The notes: generated by a model not told the origin, from the sequence alone. A DNA stretch of 64,000 bases from RBG-16-66-20 sp964564865 (GCA_964564865.1 CAZMDA010000012.1:1-64000); one strand, 5' to 3'; counted from the stretch's first letter, positions 42,269 through 50,365 are shown. Numbers and translations are program-made.

Positions 42269-43057
42269 TCAATCCCGGTACGACGGGTCCTTAGCCTCCA
42301 CCAGCCGCCGCATGGCGGCGAACACGTCCTCGCAGGTGCGCTTCTCGCCCGGGCCGGATTCGCGCACCGTCTGCGCGAACACCTCCGGCCGGATCGGCTG
42401 CAGCGGCCCCGCGGCGCTGGAGGCGATCTGCACGTCGCAGGCCCGCTGCAGCGTCCACAGCGTCATGAACGCCTCGGCCACCGAACCGCCCCACGACAAC
42501 AGGCCGTGATTGCGCAGGATCACGGCGTGCTTGGGTATGGAAGACCCGGCGATGCTCGCGAGCAGGCGCGGCTTCTCGCCTTCCTCGACCGTGATGCCCT
42601 CGAACTCGTGGTAAGCCACGCCGCCGTGCAATTGCGCGGCATAGAAGTTGGTCGGCGACAGCCCGTCCTTCAGGCAGGCCACCGCCATGCCGGTGGTGGT
42701 GTGGGTGTGCATCACGCAATGCGCATCCGCGACATGGCCGTGGATGGCGCTGTGGATGACGAACCCGGCGCGGTTCACCGGCCACTGCGATTCGCGCACC
42801 GGGTTGCCCTCGATGTCGATCAGCACCAGGCTGGAGGCGGTGATTTCCCTGTAGTGCAGGCCGAACGGGTTGATGAGGAACAGCTTCTCTGGCCCGGGAA
42901 CCCGCAGCGTGATGTGGTTGAAGATCATCTCGGTCCAGCCGAGATGGTTGAAGATGCGGTACGCGGCGGCGAGCTCGATGCGCGCCTCGCGTTCCGCGTC
43001 GCTGATGGGAAACTCGGCGAGCTTGCGTGCCGCGCCGCCCTGCCAGTAGATGGTCAT
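42269..43057 (-). CDS. Class II aldolase/adducin family protein
   Basis: A 262-residue protein. Metal-binding His residues are visible in VMHTHTTTGMA and ILRNHGLLSWGGSVAEAF, with the catalytic-type Glu in YHEFEGITVEEGEKPR. The N-terminal AAYRIFNHLGWTEMIFNHIT is typical. Family members are fuculose-type aldolases and decarboxylases for small hydroxy acids. It lies about 50 bp before the DUF4105 gene on the same strand. Substrate unknown; a non-aldolase adducin-like role is possible. Confidence 0.85.
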   Translation of the reverse strand: MTIYWQGGAARKLAEFPISDAEREARIELAAAYRIFNHLGWTEMIFNHITLRVPGPEKLFLINPFGLHYREITASSLVLIDIEGNPVRESQWPVNRAGFVIHSAIHGHVADAHCVMHTHTTTGMAVACLKDGLSPTNFYAAQLHGGVAYHEFEGITVEEGEKPRLLASIAGSSIPKHAVILRNHGLLSWGGSVAEAFMTLWTLQRACDVQIASSAAGPLQPIRPEVFAQTVRESGPGEKRTCEDVFAAMRRLVEAKDPSYRD

Positions 43058-43152
43058 CGTCGTGCCGCGTCCGGAGAAACGGCTAGTGTAGCGCCGGCCG
43101 CGATGCTGCGGTGCGGATAGACGCGCAGTCGCCGCGGTCGCATGCTGCGCGC

Positions 43153-43527
43153 ATGAGATGGGTCCGATGGGTCCTCGTGGTTCCGTTTGTCGTCGCCTCC
43201 GGGCTTGCCGCCGCGGGCGCCCAGCCCCTGCAGCCCCGCGCCGGACTGGCCCACGACCTGCGCGAATGCCGCGAGGCGGGCGACTTTATCCGCAATGCCG
43301 CGCTGTCGCGCGACAACGGCATGAGCCGCGAGGCCTTCCTCAATCGCCTGCAGGAGGATCTGGTCGCGATCCGCGCCTTCCCGCCGGCGCTGCGCTGGTT
43401 CGTGCGCAACGTGGACGACGAGGCGTTCCTGACCGCCGAGGTGGAGGCGGTGTTCGATGCGCCGCGCGCCGCCGACCTGCACCGCCCGGACTTCATCGGG
43501 CGCTGCGTGGCGCGGCCCGCCGGCTAG
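43153..43527 (+). CDS. Small secreted protein of unknown function
   Basis: About 124 residues from the ATG at 43153, where a signal peptide starts (MRWVRWVLVVPFVVASGLAA). The mature 100-residue part is helical, with two cysteines (LRECREAGDF and FIGRCVARP) that could form a disulfide in the periplasm. Terms seen are IRNAALSRDNGMSREAFLNR and LRWFVRNVDDEAFLTAEVEA. I do not recognise the family. It is divergent from the class II aldolase gene and ends 14 bp before a 28-bp palindrome. Confidence 0.7.
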   Translation: MRWVRWVLVVPFVVASGLAAAGAQPLQPRAGLAHDLRECREAGDFIRNAALSRDNGMSREAFLNRLQEDLVAIRAFPPALRWFVRNVDDEAFLTAEVEAVFDAPRAADLHRPDFIGRCVARPAG

Positions 43528-43541
43528 CCCTTGCAGGGCCG

Positions 43542-43569
43542 CCAAATGTGCACGATCGTGCACATTTGG
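43542..43569. terminator. 28-bp perfect palindrome between convergent genes
   Basis: The half CCAAATGTGCACGA is followed at once by its exact reverse complement TCGTGCACATTTGG, giving 14-bp arms with no spacer and a GATC-type centre. It lies between the ends of the small secreted protein gene (43527) and the amidohydrolase gene (43584). No U tract follows on either strand, so it is an unusual candidate for a bidirectional terminator. A protein-binding or uptake-type site is an alternative. Confidence 0.55.
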
Positions 43570-43583
43570 GTTGCCCGCCCGGG

Positions 43584-44573
43584 CTAGCGAAAGTCGAAGA
43601 TCCGCTCGGCGTTGCGGCCGCGCACCCGCTCGCGCGCGCCCTCGGGCAGCCGGTCCACGCGTGCCAGGCAGCCGATCGGGTCGCCGATGGTGTGCGGGTA
43701 GTCCGAGCCATACAGGACGTGGTCCGAGCCGAACACCTTCACCGCCAGCGCCAGCGCGTCGTCGGTGAACACCACCGAATCGGCGTAGATGCGGCGCGCG
43801 TGCAGGCTGGGCTTCTCCTGCGTCTTCGTGCGGCAGGCGGGAATGTGCTCGTAGCACTGGTCCATGCGCCCGATCAGGTATGGGAGCGTGCCGCCGCCGT
43901 GGCTGGCGATGATCTTCAGCTTCTGGAAGCGGTCGAAGAAGCCGTCGTAGATCATGCGCGCCACCGCGAGCGTGGTGTCGGTGGTGAAGCCGATCGAGGC
44001 GGTGAGCTGGAATTGCTCCATCTGCATCTCCCCCACCCCCGGCGGCGCGGTGGGATGGATCAGCACCGGCAGCCTGGCCTCGTCGATCGCCTTCCAGATC
44101 TTCGCGAACGCTGGTGAGGTCAACGGCTGGCCGCCGATGTTGGCGAGCACCATCACGCCGCAGGCCCCGGCCTTGAGCGCGCGCTTGAGTTCCGCCAGCG
44201 CCAGCTTCTCGTACTGCCAGGGCAGCGAGCAGAACCACTGGATGCGGTCGGGCCGCGACTTGCGCGCCTTCGCCAGTTCGTCGTTCATCACCTGCGCCGC
44301 CTTCAGGCTCACCTTCTCGCCGCCCCAGAACACGTTCGGGCAGGTGAGCGACACCACCGCGACGTCGATGCCGACGCGATCCATGTTCCTGATGCGCAGG
44401 TCCCAGTCGAACATCTCCGGGATCGGGGTCATGAACGGCGCCCCGTCCAGGTGGATGGCGCGCAGGCCTCCGGTGACCGCCTTCAGCGTGTAGCGCGGGC
44501 GGCCGTGCTGCTCGAGCAGCCTGAGCCACGCGTTGTTGAGCATGTGGGTATGGACGTCGATGACGGGCGACAT
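43584..44573 (-). CDS. ACMSD-like amidohydrolase/decarboxylase
   Basis: A 329-residue metal-dependent protein of the amidohydrolase superfamily. The N-terminal HxH is in VIDVHTHMLN. Further ligands are probably His in VLIHPTAPPG, in IIASHGGGTLPY and Asp in LYGSDYPHTIGD. The layout fits 2-amino-3-carboxymuconate 6-semialdehyde decarboxylase and gamma-resorcylate decarboxylase types, which remove carboxyl groups from ring or ring-derived acids. It stands alone between a palindrome and the MFS gene, 27 bp from the latter. Hydrolase activity is possible. Confidence 0.85.
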   Translation of the reverse strand: MSPVIDVHTHMLNNAWLRLLEQHGRPRYTLKAVTGGLRAIHLDGAPFMTPIPEMFDWDLRIRNMDRVGIDVAVVSLTCPNVFWGGEKVSLKAAQVMNDELAKARKSRPDRIQWFCSLPWQYEKLALAELKRALKAGACGVMVLANIGGQPLTSPAFAKIWKAIDEARLPVLIHPTAPPGVGEMQMEQFQLTASIGFTTDTTLAVARMIYDGFFDRFQKLKIIASHGGGTLPYLIGRMDQCYEHIPACRTKTQEKPSLHARRIYADSVVFTDDALALAVKVFGSDHVLYGSDYPHTIGDPIGCLARVDRLPEGARERVRGRNAERIFDFR

Positions 44574-44600
44574 GGACCTCTCCTCGATGGACAGGGGAGA

Positions 44601-45812
44601 TTAGTGGCCTGCGCGCGGCAACGCAATGGCGGTCCTAGCCTGTTTCGCGTGGCTTTGCCGCAGCAGCGCCAGGGTTGCGAGCAACGCAATTCCGATCACC
44701 GGCAACGCCGCGAGGTTCAGTACCTGCCATCCGAAGTGGTGGTAGAGCCAGCCTGACGACAGCGACGCCACGGCGACGGTACCGAAGACCACGAAGTCAT
44801 TGATCGCCTGCGCGCGCTCGCGCTCCGATTCGCGATACGCGGTCGTGAGCAGGGTCGTGCCACCGACGAACGAGAAGTTCCATCCCACTCCCAGCAGCAC
44901 GAGGCCCGCGCCGAAGTGAGGTACCGTCTCGCCGGACAAGGCGATGGCGACATGCCCGATGAGCAGGCAAAAGCCGACCGCCATCACCTGTGGCGCGCCG
45001 AACCGTGCAACCAGCGCACCGGTAAAGAAAGAGGGGGCGAACATCGCCAGCACGTGCCATTGGATGACGCGGACCGCGTCTCCGACTGCGTAGCCGCAGC
45101 CCACCATCGCCACGGGCGTGGCCGTCATGACCAGGAGCATGACCGCGTAGCCGACCGCCGCACCCAGAACCGCGACTAAGAACGCCGGCTGCATGAACAA
45201 CTCCGTGCGCGACCTTTGAGGCGCCGCCGCCACCGCAGCGATCGGTGCCGGCATGCGCAGGCCCATGAGTACCGCAACAGCGAGCAGCGCGAGACCGCCT
45301 TGCGCCAGGTAGGACCCGAGGAAGGGATGGGTTGGCTGAAGGTCGCGGGTCCAGTAGGCAAGCTGCGGGCCAAGCAGCGCGGCAATGACGCCGCCTGCTA
45401 TGACCCAGGAGATCGCGCGGCTCTTGAAATCGGGCGCTGCGGCCTCGCCTGCGGCAAAACGGTAGTAGTTGGCGAACGCCTGGTAGGCGCCGAAGAGCGC
45501 GTGGCCCGCGACGAACAGCGCGAAACTGGACAGGCGTACCCCGAGCGCCGCGGTCAGCGCGGCTGCCAGGCCGATCACCGCGCCGACGAGAAAGCCGGCG
45601 CGCCGTCCGATCCGGCGCATGAGCATGGCCGCGGGAATGGCGGTCGCCACCGTGCCGAGGATCATGGCCGAAACCGGCAAGGTCGCCAGGCTGCGGTCCG
45701 GCGCGAGCATGCTGCCCACCAGCGCGGCAATCGTGATCGCCAGCACGCTGCCGGACTGCACCAGCGTCTGGGCGCAGGCGAGCAACAGGACATTGACCTG
45801 ATCAAGTCTCAT
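44601..45812 (-). CDS. MFS transporter
   Basis: A 403-residue membrane protein with about 12 hydrophobic segments, and the typical basic loop MRRIGRRAGFLVGAVIG between segments 2 and 3. AGGAG lies 5 nt before the ATG. It follows the DsrE gene on the same strand by 21 bp and is probably in one unit with the DsrE and sterol-desaturase-like genes, under the ArsR-rhodanese regulator. Substrate unknown; the sulfur context suggests export of a sulfur compound or acid but this is only inference. Confidence 0.88.
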   Translation of the reverse strand: MRLDQVNVLLLACAQTLVQSGSVLAITIAALVGSMLAPDRSLATLPVSAMILGTVATAIPAAMLMRRIGRRAGFLVGAVIGLAAALTAALGVRLSSFALFVAGHALFGAYQAFANYYRFAAGEAAAPDFKSRAISWVIAGGVIAALLGPQLAYWTRDLQPTHPFLGSYLAQGGLALLAVAVLMGLRMPAPIAAVAAAPQRSRTELFMQPAFLVAVLGAAVGYAVMLLVMTATPVAMVGCGYAVGDAVRVIQWHVLAMFAPSFFTGALVARFGAPQVMAVGFCLLIGHVAIALSGETVPHFGAGLVLLGVGWNFSFVGGTTLLTTAYRESERERAQAINDFVVFGTVAVASLSSGWLYHHFGWQVLNLAALPVIGIALLATLALLRQSHAKQARTAIALPRAGH

Positions 45813-45833
45813 GGAAACTCCTGCCGGAATGCT

Positions 45834-46190
45834 TCAGAACACCAGAACCTTGTCCGCCTCGGCCGTCCAGCGGGCAAGCTGCTCCATGGTTCCCCGCCTC
45901 GCCCCGTCCACCAGGTCGCCTTCGGCAAGGCCTCTCGCGTCCATGCAGGTTCCGCAGACTGCGACTTCGCCGCCACGCCGCAGCACGCCGCCCAGCATAT
46001 CGGCGACGTTGTAGTAACCCTGCGGGACCTTCTGCCCGGCGCGCGCGCCAGCCGCGGCGTCTCCCAGCAGGAACACCAGGACCCGGCGATCCGGCGAGCC
46101 TTCCTTCAGCAACTCCCGCGCCAGCCGCAACGCGTTGTAGCTGCGCTCGGTGCCGTAGGGAGGGTCGTTGAGAATGAACAGGGTCTTCAT
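45834..46190 (-). CDS. DsrE family sulfur-transfer protein
   Basis: A 118-residue DsrE/DsrF-like protein. The start KTLFILNDPPYGTERSYNAL and RRVLVFLLGDAAAGARAG are typical, and a CGTC motif at residues 79-82 supplies Cys for persulfide transfer. Its ATG overlaps the stop of the sterol-desaturase-like gene by 4 bp. It is probably cytoplasmic. The gene lies in a block with MFS and an ArsR-rhodanese regulator, supporting a role in handling sulfane sulfur or persulfides. Confidence 0.82.
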   Translation of the reverse strand: MKTLFILNDPPYGTERSYNALRLARELLKEGSPDRRVLVFLLGDAAAGARAGQKVPQGYYNVADMLGGVLRRGGEVAVCGTCMDARGLAEGDLVDGARRGTMEQLARWTAEADKVLVF

Positions 46191-46996
46191 TGTTTCATGG
46201 CCGGGACGAACGGCATTCGCAGAACGCCCGGAAGCGTCGCAATCGCCTCGGTGTCACGCCATGTCGCGAGACCGATGTCGAGCCGTCCGCTCGGCGCCGG
46301 CGTGTAGGTGCCCAGCAGCCGGTCCCACACGGACAGGCAGAATCCGTAGTTGCTGTTCCTCTCCGCCTCGATGACCGAGTGGTGCGTGCGATGCATGTCG
46401 GGCGTCACCAGCACGCCGCGGACCCAGGGCTCCAGCCATGCCGGCAGCGAAACGTTGGCATGGTTGAACAAGGCGGTGGCATTGAGCAGGATCTCGAACG
46501 CCAGCACCGCCAGCACCGGGGCGCCGAGCGCGGCGATGGCGCCGAACTTGATCGCCGTCGAGAGCACGATCTCGAGCGGATGGAAGCGGATGCCGGTGGT
46601 GAGATCGAAGTCCGGGTCGGCGTGATGAACGGCGTGCAGGCGCGCCAGCGCCGGAACGGAGTGGAACAGGACGTGCTGGAAGTAGATCAGGAGGTCCAGC
46701 AGCACGATGGCGGCGGCGACCGCCGCCCACTCCGGTACCGCGTAGCGGTTCAGGAGCCCCCAGCCTTCCTCCGCGGCAAGCGCGGCGAAGGCCAGCGCAG
46801 AGCCCGGAAGCACCACTCTCAGGACCACAGTGTTCAATACAGCCAGGCCGAGGTTCGCCCGCCAGCGCACGGCCCGCGTCAACCGGGGCGCGCGCGCAGG
46901 GGCACGCCACTCCCACAACGCGAGCGCCGCGAAGACCGCCAGGAAGATGCCCAGCCGCAGCGCCAGTTCCGCGTCCGCCGGGATCGTGAACCCCAT
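46187..46996 (-). CDS. Sterol desaturase/fatty acid hydroxylase family membrane protein
   Basis: About 269 residues from the ATG at 46996, chosen because a GAGG-like site precedes it and an upstream TTG at 47014 lies within the operator. Several hydrophobic helices surround the di-iron His motifs HVLFH, HAVHH and HRTHH, with HSVIEAE near the last. Members oxidise lipids or other hydrophobic substrates with O2. It is the first gene of the unit with the DsrE and MFS genes, and is divergent from the ArsR-rhodanese regulator. Confidence 0.85.
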   Translation of the reverse strand: MGFTIPADAELALRLGIFLAVFAALALWEWRAPARAPRLTRAVRWRANLGLAVLNTVVLRVVLPGSALAFAALAAEEGWGLLNRYAVPEWAAVAAAIVLLDLLIYFQHVLFHSVPALARLHAVHHADPDFDLTTGIRFHPLEIVLSTAIKFGAIAALGAPVLAVLAFEILLNATALFNHANVSLPAWLEPWVRGVLVTPDMHRTHHSVIEAERNSNYGFCLSVWDRLLGTYTPAPSGRLDIGLATWRDTEAIATLPGVLRMPFVPAMKQ

Positions 46997-47006
46997 GCCC
47001 GCCTCA

Positions 47007-47030
47007 CTATTCAACTAATTGGTTGAATAG
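47007..47030. promoter_or_regulatory. 24-bp operator for the ArsR-rhodanese regulator
   Basis: A 24-bp palindrome with 12-bp arms and only one mismatched pair (T16/G21 in the tail of each position number). The outer arms are CTATTCAAC and GTTGAATAG. It lies between the divergent starts at 46996 and 47035, so one bound dimer could shut both. ArsR-type proteins commonly bind such 20-24 bp dyads. It nearly touches the regulator start codon. Confidence 0.7.
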
Positions 47031-47034
47031 TAGA

Positions 47035-47712
47035 ATGCGCACCAGACATATGTCAAGAGACGAGATCGCCAAGCAGCGCCTGTACCAGGCCATCGGCCGC
47101 GTCGCCGCGGCCATGGGCAGCGCCGGGCGCCTGCAGCTGCTGGAGTTCGTCGCCCAGGGCGAGCGCGGCGTGGATGCGCTGGCGGCCATGACCGGACTGT
47201 CGGTCGCCAACACCTCCAAGCACCTGCAGGCGTTGCGCGGCGCGGGACTGGTCAGCGCGCGCAAGGAGGGAACCCGCGTCTACTACTCGCTTGCCGGAGA
47301 CGATGTGAGCCTGCTGCTTGCCGCCCTGCGCGGCGTCGCCGAGCACCGCGCCGCAGACGTCGAGAAGCTGATGCAGGACTGGCTCGCGCACCGGGACGAA
47401 TTGGAGCCGGTGCCGGCCGGCGAGGTCCTGGACCGGGCCCGGGCGGGATTGGTCACGGTGCTCGACGTCCGCCCGGAGGAGGAGTACGCGGCCGGGCACC
47501 TGCCGGGCGCCGTCAACGTTCCGATCGACAGGCTGGAGGGTTACCTCTCGAAGCTGCCGAAGCGCAGGGAGATCATCGCCTACTGCCGCGGGCCCTACTG
47601 CCTGATGTCGTTCGACGCGGTGGAGAAGCTCCGCAAGCGCGGCTTCAAGGCCAAACGGCTGGAGAACGGATACCCGGAGTGGCGGGCGGCGGGGCTGCCG
47701 GTGGAGCGGTAG
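47035..47712 (+). CDS. ArsR-family regulator fused to rhodanese
   Basis: About 225 residues from the ATG at 47035. Residues 10-95 are an ArsR-type winged helix (LSVANTSKHLQALRGAGLV). Residues 125-222 are a rhodanese domain (LDVRPEEEYAAGHLPGAVNV) with active-site Cys184 in AYCRGPYCL and a second Cys189. This fused type is known and is thought to sense sulfane sulfur, with persulfide forming on the rhodanese Cys. It is divergent from the sterol-desaturase/DsrE/MFS unit with a palindromic operator in between. No Shine-Dalgarno sequence precedes it. Confidence 0.88.
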   Translation: MRTRHMSRDEIAKQRLYQAIGRVAAAMGSAGRLQLLEFVAQGERGVDALAAMTGLSVANTSKHLQALRGAGLVSARKEGTRVYYSLAGDDVSLLLAALRGVAEHRAADVEKLMQDWLAHRDELEPVPAGEVLDRARAGLVTVLDVRPEEEYAAGHLPGAVNVPIDRLEGYLSKLPKRREIIAYCRGPYCLMSFDAVEKLRKRGFKAKRLENGYPEWRAAGLPVER

Positions 47713-47717
47713 CGCCG

Positions 47718-48773
47718 ATGCCTTTGGCGCGAAGTGGGGCGTTATACGCGATCGGCGCCGCCGCCCTCTTCGGCGCGAGCACGCCGTTGGCGAAGCTGCT
47801 GCTGGGCGAAGTCTCGCCCCTGGTGCTCGCGGCGGCGCTGTACCTCGGCAGCGGCATCGGCCTGGCGGCATGGATCGCGGTGCGCGCGCGGCTGCCAGGG
47901 CGCGAGCCGGCGGCGCCGATCGCGCGGGCCGACTGGCCGCGGATCGCGGCGGCCATCGCCGCGGGCGGCGTTGCGGGGCCGATCCTGCTGGTGCAAGGTT
48001 TGGCGCGCAGCGACGCTGCCAGCGCCTCCCTGCTGCTCAACCTCGAGGCGGTCCTGACCGCACTCATCGCGTGGACGGTGTTCCGCGAGAACGTCGACCG
48101 GCGCATCTTCGCGGGCATGGTCGCGATCGTCGCCGGCGGCGTCCTGCTGTCGGTGGATGCCGCGCCGCGCGTCGAAGGTTCCACCGGCCTGCTGCTCGTC
48201 GCCGCGGCCTGCCTCGCATGGGCGGTCGACAACAACCTCACGCGCCGCGTCTCGGGCGGCGATGCCGCGACGCTCGCGTGCCTGAAGGGTCTGGCCGCTG
48301 GCGCCGTGAATCTCGCGCTCGCCGCCGCCTTCGGCGCGCCCATGCCCGCGCCGGCCGGATGGATCGGGGCCGGCCTGCTCGGTTTCGTGGGCTACGGCGT
48401 CAGCCTGGTGCTGTTCATCGTCGCGCTGCGCCACCTCGGCACGGCGCGCACCGGCGCCTACTTTTCCGTGGCGCCGTTTTTCGGCGCGGCGCTTTCCATC
48501 GCCGTGCTGGGGGAGCGGCCCGGCGCCGCGTTCTGGCTCGCCGCAGGCCTGATGGCGCTCGGCGTCTGGCTGCACCTCACCGAGCGCCACGAGCACCTGC
48601 ATGCGCACGAGGCGATGGCGCACGAGCACGAGCATGTGCACGACGAGCACCATCGCCACGCGCACGCGTTCCCGTGGGACGGGCGCGAGCCGCACTCGCA
48701 CCCTCACCGGCACGAGCCGCTGGTGCATTCGCATCCCCATTTCCCGGACCTGCACCACCGGCACGGGCACTGA
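47718..48773 (+). CDS. DMT/EamA family transporter with His-rich tail
   Basis: About 351 residues from the ATG at 47718, 5 bp after the regulator stop. Ten hydrophobic helices in two EamA repeats are followed by a C-terminal tail of about 57 residues from ERHEHLHAHEAMAHEHEHVH onward, with 23 histidines, some Glu/Asp and two repeats of HSHP. The tail is probably a metal-binding (Zn, Ni, Co) domain, so the protein may export a metal or metabolite in a metal-gated way. Such a tail is unusual for EamA proteins but known for ZIP and CDF types. Direct neighbours are the ArsR-rhodanese gene and a secreted metalloprotease-like gene. Confidence 0.85.
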   Translation: MPLARSGALYAIGAAALFGASTPLAKLLLGEVSPLVLAAALYLGSGIGLAAWIAVRARLPGREPAAPIARADWPRIAAAIAAGGVAGPILLVQGLARSDAASASLLLNLEAVLTALIAWTVFRENVDRRIFAGMVAIVAGGVLLSVDAAPRVEGSTGLLLVAAACLAWAVDNNLTRRVSGGDAATLACLKGLAAGAVNLALAAAFGAPMPAPAGWIGAGLLGFVGYGVSLVLFIVALRHLGTARTGAYFSVAPFFGAALSIAVLGERPGAAFWLAAGLMALGVWLHLTERHEHLHAHEAMAHEHEHVHDEHHRHAHAFPWDGREPHSHPHRHEPLVHSHPHFPDLHHRHGH

Positions 48774-48776
48774 CAC

Positions 48777-49442
48777 ATGCTGCGCGCCCTGCTCCTTGCG
48801 CTCGCGTGCCTGCCCGTTCCGGCGCCGGCGCAGGAACCCATCGCGGTCGCCGGGCGCAAGGACCTCGCCGTGCCGGCACCCGCCGCGGGCGCGCCGGCGG
48901 GCCTGCGGCTCTCGCTCGCGCTGCTGGAGGACACCGGCTGGGAGGAGGAGGCCATTGCCGGCGCGGTGCGCGATGCAGCCGCGATCCTCGCCCAGTGCGG
49001 CGTCGCGCTCGAGCGCGCCGAGCTGGTGCGCGTGCGCGCGCCCGGCGTGTTCCGGGACTTCCTCACCCCGCTGTCGCGCAAGCTCGCCGCCGCGGTGCCG
49101 CTCGCGCGGCCCGCGATCTGGTTCGTGCGCGACACCCGCCAGCGCCCGGCGTTCGACGCCGAGGCCATCGGCCGGGGCAACAGCCGCACGCGGCCGGAGC
49201 TCGCCGACACCGTGTGGGTGACGCGCGCCACGCGCGACCTCGGCATCGCGCTGGCGCACGAGCTGGCGCACGTGCTCATGGACAGCGGCGAGCATTCGGA
49301 CGAGCCCGGCAACCTGATGCGGGAGGAAACATCCCCTGCGAGCACGGCTTTGTCCGCAAATCAATGTGCGCAGCTGCGCGACACCGGAACCGCGAATGGC
49401 CTGCTGCAGGCGCCCGAGCGGGCCGGGCAAGGCCGACGATGA
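48777..49442 (+). CDS. Secreted HExxH metallopeptidase-like protein
   Basis: A 221-residue protein with a signal peptide (MLRALLLALACLPVPAPAQ) and a zinc motif ALAHELAHVLMDSGEH: His161, Glu162, His165, with a further possible ligand His173. The N-terminal half (LLEDTGWEEEAIAGAVRDAA) may mediate binding. The rest is unfamiliar, so I call only a periplasmic metalloprotein or protease. It starts 3 bp after the His-tailed transporter and ends 12 bp before the mer-type promoter. It may chaperone or respond to metal. Confidence 0.7.
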   Translation: MLRALLLALACLPVPAPAQEPIAVAGRKDLAVPAPAAGAPAGLRLSLALLEDTGWEEEAIAGAVRDAAAILAQCGVALERAELVRVRAPGVFRDFLTPLSRKLAAAVPLARPAIWFVRDTRQRPAFDAEAIGRGNSRTRPELADTVWVTRATRDLGIALAHELAHVLMDSGEHSDEPGNLMREETSPASTALSANQCAQLRDTGTANGLLQAPERAGQGRR

Positions 49443-49454
49443 CCGGGCAATGCC

Positions 49455-49486
49455 TTGACTCCGTACCCGGGTACGGAGTGTAAGCT
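49455..49486 (+). promoter_or_regulatory. MerR-type mercury promoter/operator
   Basis: -35 TTGACT (49455-49460) and -10 TAAGCT (49481-49486) are separated by 20 bp that hold most of a perfect 22-bp palindrome (49458-49479) with TCCGTAC and GTACGGA arms. This is the well-known MerR operator pattern (TTGACTCCGTAC-like). The long spacer is typical of MerR-activated promoters. The merT start lies 8 bp after the -10, so the transcript is probably leaderless. Confidence 0.85.
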
Positions 49487-49494
49487 CCAGTTCC

Positions 49495-49848
49495 GTGAAG
49501 AGCCCCGCCCCCGAATCCGCCTCCATTGCCGCCGGCGCCCTGTCCGCGCTCGGCGCCTCCACCTGCTGCGTGCTGCCGCTGGTGCTGGTGTCGGTTGGTG
49601 TCGGCGGCGCGTGGGTGGCGCAATTGCGCGAGCTGGAGCGCTTCTATTACGTCTTCGTGGCGGTCGCGCTGGGCGCGTTCGGCTATGCGTTCTACCGCCT
49701 CTACGTCAGGCCCGCGCCCTGCGCGCCGGACACCGCGTGCGCGACGCCGCAGGTTCGGACCCGGCAGCGGATCGCCTTCTGGGCGACGCTGGTCACCGCG
49801 AAGCTTCTCGTGCTCTCGCCGTTCTATGTCCCGTACCTTCTGGGCTAG
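49495..49848 (+). CDS. merT: Mercuric transport protein MerT
   Basis: A 117-residue inner-membrane protein with three hydrophobic helices. The Cys24-Cys25 pair in helix 1 (GASTCCVLPLVLVSVG) and a second Cys pair in the loop (Cys76, Cys82) are the Hg(II) relay sites of MerT. The GTG start at 49495 is only 8 nt after the -10 box and has no ribosome site. It is first in the mer unit and overlaps merP by 23 bp. It brings Hg(II) from MerP into the cell, which is unusual here because no merA follows. Confidence 0.9.
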   Translation: MKSPAPESASIAAGALSALGASTCCVLPLVLVSVGVGGAWVAQLRELERFYYVFVAVALGAFGYAFYRLYVRPAPCAPDTACATPQVRTRQRIAFWATLVTAKLLVLSPFYVPYLLG

Positions 49849-50107
49849 CGCGCTCGCCGCGCTCGCGCTCGGCGCGCAGGCCGGCGAGCCGAAGCGCGTC
49901 GTGCTCGAGGTGCCGTCCATGAACTGTGCGCTTTGCCCGATCTCGGTGAAAAAGGCGCTCGAGAAGGTGCCCGGCGTGCTCGCGGCCAAAGCGGACCTGG
50001 CGACGAAATCCGCCGAGGCGACGTATGACCCGGACCGGGTCTCCGTAGAGAAGCTCGCGAAAGCCGTGACGGACGCGGGTTACCCGGCGACAGTGCGGGG
50101 ACCGTGA
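49826..50107 (+). CDS. merP: Periplasmic mercury-binding protein MerP
   Basis: A 93-residue protein with a signal peptide ending near AQAGEP and an HMA domain. The metal site is Cys34-x-x-Cys37 in VPSMNCALCPISVKKALEK. It binds Hg(II) in the periplasm and passes it to MerT. Its ATG at 49826 lies inside merT and its stop overlaps the next start, so all three genes are coupled. Confidence 0.9.
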   Translation: MSRTFWASALAALALGAQAGEPKRVVLEVPSMNCALCPISVKKALEKVPGVLAAKADLATKSAEATYDPDRVSVEKLAKAVTDAGYPATVRGP

Positions 50108-50316
50108 GCGACCCGATTCTCGCGAGCACGCTCACTTGCCCCGCCTGCGGACACGCGAGCGTCGAGTCCATGCCTACTGACGCCTGCCTGTTCTTCCACG
50201 TTTGCGCCGGCTGCGGGACGCGTCTGAAGCCGAAGGCAGGCGACTGTTGCGTGTTCTGCAGCTACGGCACGGTGCCCTGCCCGCCGGTGCAGGCGCGGCG
50301 CGGCTGCTGCGCCTAG
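50104..50316 (+). CDS. GDCCVxC-motif small cysteine protein
   Basis: A 70-residue protein with two zinc-finger-like CxxC pairs (LTCPACGHAS and HVCAGCGTR), then GDCCVFCSYGTVPCPP and a CC end. This small family is known next to mer genes, and some members carry selenocysteine at the second Cys of GDCC; here both are Cys (TGT and TGC codons). The GTG start at 50104 overlaps the merP stop. It is likely a Hg or thiol-binding factor. Confidence 0.82.
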   Translation: MSDPILASTLTCPACGHASVESMPTDACLFFHVCAGCGTRLKPKAGDCCVFCSYGTVPCPPVQARRGCCA

Positions 50317-50365
50317 CGCTCGAACGGCCTCCAGTTCCCCGGCGACGCCGCCCTCGGCCCCACAA

